A stretch of DNA of 64,000 nt from Legionella sp. MW5194 (GTDB lineage: Bacteria; Pseudomonadota; Gammaproteobacteria; Legionellales; Legionellaceae): contig NZ_CP045732.1 in assembly GCF_016864235.1 (NCBI RefSeq), positions 1,426,001 to 1,490,000 on the forward strand. Direction: 5' to 3'. The position numbers and the translations under genes are program-made. The notes under the pieces were generated by a model that had not been told where the DNA came from, did not search any database, and worked only from the letters and a program-made list of their open reading frames with translations. Every line of letters starts with the position of its first letter. The first letter of the stretch is position 1. Of this stretch, positions 25,246 to 33,289 are shown piece after piece.

Positions 25246-27282
25246 ATGCGCTTTGTTATTGCCATGGGATTAGCTGCTGTTCTCCTGTCCAAGCCGGTGT
25301 GGGCTCAATCCTCAAGTCCTGTGGAAATCGACAGGCAGCGCGAAAGCCTGCATTTAGACTGGCGTGATTTAACGGTATCGCCAGCGGATGATTTTTTTGC
25401 CTACGCCAACGGCAATTGGCAAAAAACGAATCCTGTCCCGCCAGAGTATGCCATGTGGGGCAGTTTCAATATCCTGCAATTAAAAGTAGAAAAAATCATT
25501 CACCAATTGTTGATTAAGGCAGCCAATCAACCCCACCCGATTCCTGGAAGTACTGAGCAGAAAGTCGGTGATTTTTATTTCAGCGGCATGGATGAACAAT
25601 CAATCAATGCCCTGGGCGTCAAGCCTTTAAATCAGGAGCTGAAACGCATTACTGCAATTACCAATCGAAAGGAACTTAAGGCAGTCATTGCCCATCTTCA
25701 AACCCTTGGCGTTGATGCCCTGTTTGATTTTTCCAGCATGCAGGACTTTAAAGACAGTGAAGAAATGATTGGCGCTGCGGCCCAGGGCGGCTTGGGTTTG
25801 CCTAATCGTGATTACTACTTAAAAACCGGTAAAAAATTTGACTCCATCCGTAAGGCTTATGTGGAGCACGTCACCAGGATGTTTTTGTTGCTGGGTGATT
25901 CACCGCAGCTGGCGTTGCAGGAGGCTGAGACAGTGATGCGTATGGAAACGGTCCTTGCCCGGGCTTCGTTGACGCCGGCACAGCAGCGGGACCCTCATGC
26001 CATTTACCACCGGATGAACCGCAAACAGCTCGAGAAGGCGACGCCGCATTTTTCCTGGCCGGCTTATTTTGCCGCCATTGGCAAACCGGATCTTCAGGAA
26101 ATTAATCTGGCCATGCCAGGCTTTTTCAAGGTGGCTGATGAGCAATTGCAGTCTGTCCCTTTAAACGACTGGAAAACTTATTTGCGTTGGCATCTCGTTG
26201 ATGCGTTTGCCTCTTATTTATCCGCTCCGTTTGTTGATCAGAATTTTCGCATGATGTCGATTTTGACAGGGGCTCAAACGCTTCAACCGCGCTGGAAAAG
26301 GGTGGTTGCCACTGAAAATGCCACTTTGGGGTTTGCCATCGGCAAACTGTATGTTGAACAGAATTTCCCGCCGGAGGCCAAAAAGCAAGCCTTGGCCATT
26401 CTCCACACCATCCATCAGGCCCTGCGTAGAGACATTGAATCACTAAGCTGGATGGCGCCTGAGACAAAAAAGGCAGCCTTGGAAAAACTGGCCTTAATGG
26501 AAGAGCGGGTAGGTTACCCCGACCAATGGTGGGATTATTCCAGTTTGCAGATTGATCGGGGCCCCTATGTGTTAAACGTGATTCGGGCCAATCAATTTTT
26601 AATCAAACGGGAGCTGGATAAAATAGGTAAACCCATTGATCGCAGCGAATGGGCCATGCCGCCACAAACGATTAATGCCTATTATGACCCCTCCATGAAC
26701 AACATCACCATTCCAGCCGGCATCCTGCAGCCGCCGTTTTTTGATCAACATGCCGCTGCGGCTGTGAATTACGGGGGCATTGGATTTGTCATGGGGCATG
26801 AAATAACACATGGCTTTGATGATCAGGGGGCGCAATTTGACGGTTACGGCAACCTGAAGACCTGGTGGACAGCCGCCGATTTAAACCAGTTTAAGGCGGC
26901 CACCCAATGCATCATCGATCAATTTTCCCAATACCGAATTGACGATTTGCCTGTTCAGGGTCAATTGGTTGCCGGTGAGGCCACAGCGGATTTGGGGGGC
27001 TTGACCCTGGCTTATCATGCCTTTTTGAACTCCACTTCGTATCAACAGGCGTCGGTCATTGACCACTTAACGCCGAAGCAGCAATTTTTCCTGGGAGCGG
27101 CACATGTCTGGGCCTCCAATATTCGCCCGGAACAGGCCCGTAATCTCATCACGGTGGATCCGCACCCACCCATGATTTATCGAGTGAATGGCAGCCTGGC
27201 GAATATGCCGTCATTCATTACCGCGTTTGCCGTACCGGCGAATAGTCCGATGGTGAATAAAAAGCGCTGCCAGGTGTGGTAG
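25246..27282 (+). CDS. M13 family zinc metallopeptidase (PepO/neprilysin-like)
   Basis: 678 residues, normal for the family, with TTAGGATCG upstream. Signal peptide MRFVIAMGLAAVLLSKPVWA. The N-terminal M13 domain contains DDFFAYANGNWQKTNPVP. The catalytic domain has INAYYDPSMNNITIPAGILQPPFF, the zinc motif HEITH in GHEITHGFDDQGAQFDGYGN, the third ligand in GEATADLGG, and the family's CxxW end (RCQVW). Predicted periplasmic or secreted oligopeptidase. Monocistronic. Confidence 0.93.
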   Translation: MRFVIAMGLAAVLLSKPVWAQSSSPVEIDRQRESLHLDWRDLTVSPADDFFAYANGNWQKTNPVPPEYAMWGSFNILQLKVEKIIHQLLIKAANQPHPIPGSTEQKVGDFYFSGMDEQSINALGVKPLNQELKRITAITNRKELKAVIAHLQTLGVDALFDFSSMQDFKDSEEMIGAAAQGGLGLPNRDYYLKTGKKFDSIRKAYVEHVTRMFLLLGDSPQLALQEAETVMRMETVLARASLTPAQQRDPHAIYHRMNRKQLEKATPHFSWPAYFAAIGKPDLQEINLAMPGFFKVADEQLQSVPLNDWKTYLRWHLVDAFASYLSAPFVDQNFRMMSILTGAQTLQPRWKRVVATENATLGFAIGKLYVEQNFPPEAKKQALAILHTIHQALRRDIESLSWMAPETKKAALEKLALMEERVGYPDQWWDYSSLQIDRGPYVLNVIRANQFLIKRELDKIGKPIDRSEWAMPPQTINAYYDPSMNNITIPAGILQPPFFDQHAAAAVNYGGIGFVMGHEITHGFDDQGAQFDGYGNLKTWWTAADLNQFKAATQCIIDQFSQYRIDDLPVQGQLVAGEATADLGGLTLAYHAFLNSTSYQQASVIDHLTPKQQFFLGAAHVWASNIRPEQARNLITVDPHPPMIYRVNGSLANMPSFITAFAVPANSPMVNKKRCQVW

Positions 27283-27433
27283 GCACATTCCTTCCCTAAC
27301 TTCCTGCAGAGGGTGAGGCATTCGCTGTGAGTCTATTGGAACAGGGAAGGCCCGCCACTTGCAAATAATCACCCAAAGGCTATGGTTGGTATAAAGGAAT
27401 CAAATTCCAAACGATGGGGTGCTTGCCCATAAA

Positions 27434-29542
27434 ATGGCCAGGGACGATGCCGTGAGCAAAAAAATTCTGATTTATGCCTTACTGATCGGGCTTTCTGCCA
27501 CCCTGGTTTTTATGCAGGTTAATCCCTATTGGCTGCCCGGGGTTCTCCTGCTTTGCCTGCTGCTGTCTGATGCTGTTAACCGTACTCCTGCCCTTGGAGC
27601 CAGTGAAGCGGATGGTTTAATGCGGATGCTTTTCTACCAGTCACCCTCCATGATTGCCAAAATCGACATGGTGAGCGGCCAGGTTATACAGATTAACAGC
27701 ATGCTTTCCCTCACTCTTCAGGTGGCTCATCCTTATCAGGTTATTGGTCACCCGGTGGACACTCTTTTTCCCAAAGACGATGAAAAAAAACTGCGCAAGG
27801 CCCTGCACACCCTGCAGCGTAAAGGGGTGTTGCATCAATATGCAACGGAGGTTGTTACCCTGGACGGTAATAAAATCCCGGTAACCGTCGACGGGGTGGT
27901 TACCTATGGAGAAAATGAGCCGAATACCGCCTATTTATACATTACTAACATCAGCAGCATCAAAAAGGTTGAGTCCAAATTGCAGGCCAACCGCAATCTG
28001 TTACAAAGCATCATCGACAATACCCTGGAAGCCGTCATTATCACCAATAAAAGCGGCAAAATCATTGAATGGAATCCACAAGCGGCCGCATTGGTAGGGC
28101 AGGTGAAAAACAATGTCATTAATAAATCAATTTCTCAGGTCATTATGGGCACGGCGGATGCCAGGCTGACGCTTGAAAAGGACATTAACCATTACCTGTC
28201 CAATCAAAAAACCAAATACATCGGCAAGCGTGAAACCTTCCACATCCTCAATAATCACAATAAAAAAATTCTGGTCGCTTCCTGCTGTTTCCCGGTGACA
28301 TCCGATGACGGCAGCCCGATTTTTTGCTTTTTTATTCACGACATCAGTGCGGAATTAAAGGCAAGAGAGCAGGAAATGAGACTTTCCACCATTGTGCGAC
28401 AAACCGAGGATGCCGTGGTTTCTCTCGATTCGCAGTTTCACATCGATTCCTGGAACAATGGCGCAGCCCGTATTTTTGGTTTAAACGAAAGCGAGGCGCT
28501 TTTAAAGCCAATTGGTTCCATTTTACACAAAACCCATGCTGAACGATTAACCGATCAGCTTAAACGCCTGATTCAAAGCAACGAAAGCCTGCAGTATGAG
28601 TTTTCTACAAACACGCAAGCCAGTGAAGCCAATCATTTCATGGCCAGTCTTAATTTAATCCGTTATGACAAGGACCATTTTGGCATTTCGCTGATCATTC
28701 GTGACATCACCGAACTCAAGCGCAATGAAATCAGAATCCGCGAATTAATGACCGAACTCGAGGTGTCCAATAAGGAATTGCAATCCTTTGCCTACATCGC
28801 TTCCCATGATCTTAAAGAACCGCTGAGGGGCATTAAAAATTATGCCATGATCCTGAAAGACGATTACGTGGGGTTGCTTGATGAAGCCGGTGTCGGTTTT
28901 TTAAACTCCCTGATAAAAAGCTGTGGCCGCCTGGAATTGCTGCTGGAATCTCTGCTTCATTATTCCAAAGTGGGGAATCTTAAGCTCAGCCTGCAACCCC
29001 TGGATGCCCAGCGTGTCATCAATGATGTTAAGGACGGCATCCATCACCTGCTGAAGCAAAAAAATGCCATCATTAAGGTGGATGGCGATTTACCGAAGGT
29101 TATGGCCGACGAGTCGCGGTTAAACGAAGTGTTCACCAATTTAATTACCAATGGCTTAAAATACAACGACAAGCCAGAACCCTTGATTCAAATTGGCGTT
29201 GCCCCTGAAAAATCCAGTAATGAAAGTGTCTGCTTTTATGTTAAAGACAATGGCATCGGCATTGAAAAGAGTAAACGTGACACGGTGTTTGAAATTTTCC
29301 AACGCCTGCACAAAAAAGAGGAATACGGTGGCGGCGCCGGCGCCGGGTTAACGATCACCAAACGCATCATTGAGCGTCATAAAGGATCCATCTGGCTTGA
29401 ATCAACGCCGGGAGAGGGGACCACTTTCTATTTTACGCTGTTAAAAAGCGATAACCGTGAGCCCATCTCTGTGAATACGGGCATTGAATTATTAATTAAA
29501 TCAGACCAGGACAATGGAAACACTACGAATCGCATTAATTGA
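27434..29542 (+). CDS. PAS-domain sensor histidine kinase
   Basis: About 702 residues from ATG 27434; a GTG at 27452 with GGGACGAT upstream is a good alternative start. Two short membrane helices (IYALLIGLSATLVFM and WLPGVLLLCLLLSDAV), then three PAS domains (about residues 60-180, 185-310 and 315-435), a HisKA domain with IASHDLKEPLRGIKNYAMIL, and a HATPase with NLITNGLKYND, VKDNGIGIE and GAGAGLTI. It overlaps the next kinase gene by 29 bases, so signal input probably flows to it and to the receiver protein downstream. Confidence 0.9.
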   Translation: MARDDAVSKKILIYALLIGLSATLVFMQVNPYWLPGVLLLCLLLSDAVNRTPALGASEADGLMRMLFYQSPSMIAKIDMVSGQVIQINSMLSLTLQVAHPYQVIGHPVDTLFPKDDEKKLRKALHTLQRKGVLHQYATEVVTLDGNKIPVTVDGVVTYGENEPNTAYLYITNISSIKKVESKLQANRNLLQSIIDNTLEAVIITNKSGKIIEWNPQAAALVGQVKNNVINKSISQVIMGTADARLTLEKDINHYLSNQKTKYIGKRETFHILNNHNKKILVASCCFPVTSDDGSPIFCFFIHDISAELKAREQEMRLSTIVRQTEDAVVSLDSQFHIDSWNNGAARIFGLNESEALLKPIGSILHKTHAERLTDQLKRLIQSNESLQYEFSTNTQASEANHFMASLNLIRYDKDHFGISLIIRDITELKRNEIRIRELMTELEVSNKELQSFAYIASHDLKEPLRGIKNYAMILKDDYVGLLDEAGVGFLNSLIKSCGRLELLLESLLHYSKVGNLKLSLQPLDAQRVINDVKDGIHHLLKQKNAIIKVDGDLPKVMADESRLNEVFTNLITNGLKYNDKPEPLIQIGVAPEKSSNESVCFYVKDNGIGIEKSKRDTVFEIFQRLHKKEEYGGGAGAGLTITKRIIERHKGSIWLESTPGEGTTFYFTLLKSDNREPISVNTGIELLIKSDQDNGNTTNRIN

Positions 29543-30698
29543 TGATGAACAATCCATGCATGACATAGTCAGTCATTTTTGCAAAAAGAACACGGACTAT
29601 GCGATTGATTTGGTTTGCTACGACGAGGTGCCGGCTGATCTGACCCCCATAAACAAAGACAACTATGCCCTGTTGTTGCTGGATTACCACATTAATGATC
29701 GCACAGGACTTGAGGTTCTTAAGCGTTTAAACGAGAGCCATTTGTCGGGCGAGGATGCATTGGGCTTGCCGGTGATCATGTTATCGAGTTCGAACGACAT
29801 TCAGATGGCTTCAGAGGCTATTCATTACGGTATCTCGGAATTTATTCCTAAAAAAAACCTGTCGGCTGATCTCTTAAACAGCACCATTAACAACGTCCTC
29901 TACAAAAATAATCTTAAATTGCTGCTTCTTGAAACCAACAAAAAGCTTGAAGAAAGCAATCAGATGCTTAAGCTTAAAAGTGAAGAAATCAGCAATTTTT
30001 ATCAGGTCATTTCCCATGAGCTCAAAACCCCGCTGACCTCCACACTTGAATTTATTCAAATCATGCGTGATGGTTTGGCCGGTGAGTTGACTGAGGATCA
30101 GAAAGAGTACCTGGACATCTGCCACCGTAATTGCAAACAGCTCACGCAATACATTAATGATTTACTGGAAATAGGCCGTCTATCCACTGGCAAATACGAG
30201 TTAAATTGTGCGCCAGTGACGATTAAATATGTTATTGAAGAAGCCATCAATACCAGCCGCGTCATTGCCAGCCGTAAAAATATCACACTGACCTTCGAAA
30301 CGCAGACTAAGGATTTGCGAATCCATGTTGATGAGGCGAGAGTCTTTCAAGCCTTGTTAATTCTCATTAATAACGCCATTAAATTTTCGCCTGAAAACGA
30401 GGTGATAAACATCCTGCTCTTGGAGGATAGCCAGGCGGGTTTGGTGGAGGTGGCTGTGATTGATCATGGCTGCGGCATTGAAAAAGAACATCAGCAAAAA
30501 ATATTCGACCGCCTGTTTCAGGCCAATACCCATTCCGTGGGTTCCAATGCCGGTCTGGGATTGGGGTTGTATATCTGTAAACAGATTATGCAGTTGCATG
30601 GCGGGGATGTCAGCGTCGACAGCCTTCCTGGTAAAGGCAGTCGATTTATACTAAAATTTCCATATCAGTGCACACAGACTGGGCAGGATGCCACATGA
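29514..30698 (+). CDS. REC-HisKA-HATPase hybrid kinase
   Basis: 394 residues: an N-terminal receiver (IALIDDEQSMHD, phospho-acceptor Asp in LLLDYHINDRTGLE, then VIMLSSSND and FIPKKNLSADLL), a short helix, HisKA with VISHELKTPLTSTLEFIQIM, and HATPase with LINNAIKFSPEN, VIDHGCGIEKEHQ and GLGLGLYICKQIMQLHGG. Soluble. Translationally coupled at both ends (29-base overlap upstream, ATGA overlap with the receiver gene downstream). This layout suits an intermediate in a phosphorelay. Confidence 0.92.
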   Translation: METLRIALIDDEQSMHDIVSHFCKKNTDYAIDLVCYDEVPADLTPINKDNYALLLLDYHINDRTGLEVLKRLNESHLSGEDALGLPVIMLSSSNDIQMASEAIHYGISEFIPKKNLSADLLNSTINNVLYKNNLKLLLLETNKKLEESNQMLKLKSEEISNFYQVISHELKTPLTSTLEFIQIMRDGLAGELTEDQKEYLDICHRNCKQLTQYINDLLEIGRLSTGKYELNCAPVTIKYVIEEAINTSRVIASRKNITLTFETQTKDLRIHVDEARVFQALLILINNAIKFSPENEVINILLLEDSQAGLVEVAVIDHGCGIEKEHQQKIFDRLFQANTHSVGSNAGLGLGLYICKQIMQLHGGDVSVDSLPGKGSRFILKFPYQCTQTGQDAT

Positions 30699-31057
30699 AA
30701 AAAATACTCATCGTTGAAGACGACAAGGATATCGCCAAAGCCCTCACCATTCGTTTAAAATCCTTTAACTATCAAGTGGATACTGCTGCCGATGTGGTTC
30801 AAGGTGTCAATCACGTCGTTAACAATGTGCCTGATCTTATTTTGCTTGACATTTCCATCCCGGCGGGCGACGGCTTTCTGCTGGCAGAACGCGTCAAATG
30901 CCTTCCCCAGGTGGGTAATATTCCCATTATATTCATGACTGCCAATAAAAAACCGGAATTGAAGAAAAAAGCTGAGGAGTACGGGGCCGCGGCTTTTTTT
31001 GAAAAGCCCTTTGATTCCAATAAATTGCTGGCTCGCATTGCCCAGTTATTGCAGTAA
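30695..31057 (+). CDS. Single-domain response regulator
   Basis: 120 residues from the ATG at 30695, which overlaps the kinase stop (ATGA). Receiver only: ILIVEDDKDIAKAL, Asp in LILLDISIPAGDGF, IIFMTANKKPELKKKAEEYGA and FFEKPFDSNKLL. No output domain, so it acts as a shuttle or allosteric partner. Its 3' end overlaps the convergent GGDEF-EAL gene by 12 bases. Confidence 0.9.
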   Translation: MKKILIVEDDKDIAKALTIRLKSFNYQVDTAADVVQGVNHVVNNVPDLILLDISIPAGDGFLLAERVKCLPQVGNIPIIFMTANKKPELKKKAEEYGAAAFFEKPFDSNKLLARIAQLLQ

Positions 31058-33100
31058 GTCATTTTTCACGTAGCGGGCTTTGACAAACTCAAGAAAATTC
31101 GCCTCGGACAAAGGCTCGGAAATCAAAAAACCCTGAATGTAATCGCAGGGTAACTGTTTGACAAATTGCAATTGTGTCGGCGTTTCTACCCCTTCAATCA
31201 CCGTTTTTAAGCCGATTTTACTGCAGAGTTCAACCATGGCGGTAAAAATAACCTGTTTTCGGTTCTCCTGTTCAATGTTTTTGAGAAAGCTCTTATCAAT
31301 TTTAACAACATCAAAGGGTAGAACGGTGAGGTACTTTAGCGAAGAATACCCCTTGCCGAAATCATCCAGCGACAACCGAATGCCAAGGCTCTGAATTTTA
31401 TCGAGGTAATTTTTAATGTCGTAAAGATTATGGAGCAGATTGGATTCGGTGATTTCAAGTTCGATAAGATTGGGAGGCAAATCCGTTTTTTTAATGATGT
31501 CTTTAAGCAGCACGTAGATATTGGCGCATTTAAACTCCTGAGCCGAAATGTTTAAGCTGATGGTTAAATCATTATTGCCGAGTTTATTCAGTTTATTCAG
31601 AAAATCGCAGCCTTTGTAGAGCATTTTGCGTTCGATATCGACAATGAGGTACGTTTCCTCACAGATGCTTAAAAAATCCTTTGGCAACAGGACGCCATGC
31701 TTGGGATGGTTCCAGCGCAGCAAGGCTTCCGCACCGACGATTCTGCCGGTCTTAAGCTCGATTTTAGGCTGGTAATAAAAGACAAACTCATCGTTTTTTA
31801 TGCCAAGACGAATATCGCTTATCAGGATCATGTCTTCCTGCGAGAGCTTATTAAGGTCGGGTTTAAAGTTAATGTAATTTTTTTTGCCGATGCGTTTGGC
31901 CAGATTAGAGGCGGTGATGGCATTCTGCAACAAAATAATGGCTTCCTGCCCATCGTCAGGGTACATGCTGGAACCGGTGTTCACATCCATGTAAATGTGT
32001 TTATTATTGTAGGTGAAGGGCAGTTTTAAATTATCAACAATTTTATCAATTAAATCGTAAATATCGCTGCTGCTTTTAAAGGTTTTTACGCCGATGGCGA
32101 ATTGATCATCGCCGATGCGCGCCACCAAACCATTATATTCTGTCAGAATTTTCTTAAGGCGCTGGGCCGTGGACGTAAGAATTTCATCACCGGCCTTGGT
32201 TCCAAGGACATTGTTAATGTTACGGAAACGCTCAAGATCAATGGCAATCACGACGATTGACTGATCCTCCTGACACGATTTTATCCACAGCGCCAATTCA
32301 TCGGTAAAGCTTTTGCGATTGATAAGACCTGTCAGCTTGTCGTGAATGATTTCATAATTCAGTTGTTCTTCCATCAACTGTTTTTCGCTGATGTCAATAA
32401 AATAATAAGCGACTTGGGTCACTAACCCCAGATTGTTTTTAATGGTGGTAATGGAGAGAAAAATAGGGAAGCTTGTTTTATCCCGTTTAATGGCTTTTAA
32501 ACGACCCTGCCAACAGCCGTTCTCATTTAAACCCTGCTGAATCTCCTTAAGTTGTTCAAGCGTGCCGTCAAAAATATCAAGGCGTTTACCCAGAATGTCG
32601 TCGCTTTTAAACGCCATGAGCAGTTCAAAGGATTCATTGACAGAGGTAATCAAGCCGTCCTTGCTGGTAATCACCACGGCTTCAATGGTTTTACTAAGGC
32701 TACTGTTGAGGGCCTGCTGCCGGTTTAATTCTTCATAGCAAACAAAGGCGGAGTCGACATTGTTTAAAAGTTCGGTGTCATTCCATTTTTTGGCAAGGAA
32801 TTTATAAATGGCCCCTCTGTTAAAGGCCTCCGCCATGGCAGTAAAATCTTCGTATTCACTCAAGACCATGCGAACGGTATGGGGGTACTCTTTTTTGACT
32901 ATCTCAAGAAAATCCGCGCCGCTCAACTCCGGCATGCGATGATCAGAAATAATCACGGGAATGGCGTGGGATTTAAGGATGGCAAATCCGGCACTGGCGC
33001 TTTCGGCGGTAAACACATCATAACCGTTATTAGTCAGCAGGCTGCTTAGCCTGATACGGATGCTTTCATCGTCATCGACGATAAGTATCTGTTTTTTCAC
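31046..33100 (-). CDS. REC-PAS-GGDEF(degenerate)-EAL phosphodiesterase
   Basis: 684 residues, GTG start at 33100 behind AAGGA. Order: receiver (ILIVDDDESIRIRLSSLL, IISDHRMPELSGADFL, FLAKKWND), PAS (about 135-260), GGDEF, EAL. The GGDEF signature reads RIGDDQF, so cyclase activity is probably lost, though LERFRNINNVLG keeps some nucleotide-site residues. The EAL is intact: GAEALLRWNHPKHG, NISAQEF, EITESNLLHN, LDDFGKGYSSLKYL, KIDKSFL, EGVE. Net role: phosphorylation-controlled c-di-GMP degradation. It converges on the upstream two-component operon. Confidence 0.9.
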   Translation of the reverse strand: MKKQILIVDDDESIRIRLSSLLTNNGYDVFTAESASAGFAILKSHAIPVIISDHRMPELSGADFLEIVKKEYPHTVRMVLSEYEDFTAMAEAFNRGAIYKFLAKKWNDTELLNNVDSAFVCYEELNRQQALNSSLSKTIEAVVITSKDGLITSVNESFELLMAFKSDDILGKRLDIFDGTLEQLKEIQQGLNENGCWQGRLKAIKRDKTSFPIFLSITTIKNNLGLVTQVAYYFIDISEKQLMEEQLNYEIIHDKLTGLINRKSFTDELALWIKSCQEDQSIVVIAIDLERFRNINNVLGTKAGDEILTSTAQRLKKILTEYNGLVARIGDDQFAIGVKTFKSSSDIYDLIDKIVDNLKLPFTYNNKHIYMDVNTGSSMYPDDGQEAIILLQNAITASNLAKRIGKKNYINFKPDLNKLSQEDMILISDIRLGIKNDEFVFYYQPKIELKTGRIVGAEALLRWNHPKHGVLLPKDFLSICEETYLIVDIERKMLYKGCDFLNKLNKLGNNDLTISLNISAQEFKCANIYVLLKDIIKKTDLPPNLIELEITESNLLHNLYDIKNYLDKIQSLGIRLSLDDFGKGYSSLKYLTVLPFDVVKIDKSFLKNIEQENRKQVIFTAMVELCSKIGLKTVIEGVETPTQLQFVKQLPCDYIQGFLISEPLSEANFLEFVKARYVKNDLLQ

Positions 33101-33131
33101 AAAATCCTTGATAGGTTACTCGTTGTCATTG

Positions 33132-33144
33132 CTTTTAGTATAGC
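33132..33144 (-). promoter_or_regulatory. sigma-S-like -10 element
   Basis: Minus strand GCTATACTAAAAG, about 33 bases before the GTG start at 33100. Confidence 0.5.
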
Positions 33145-33289
33145 TCTTGCCGAGCCAAGCCGTTGGTTTGCAGAAATTTTTCGATAAATACAATCATTCG
33201 CATTGGGATTGTGCTAAATTTATACAATACGCAGTCGATTTTAATGAGTTTCAATTAATGCCCAGCTGTACAGTGCGGGAGTCTTTCCT

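Noticed and set aside
31046-33100. Active diguanylate cyclase
   Set aside because: The GGDEF site reads GDDQF; only the EAL domain appears catalytic.
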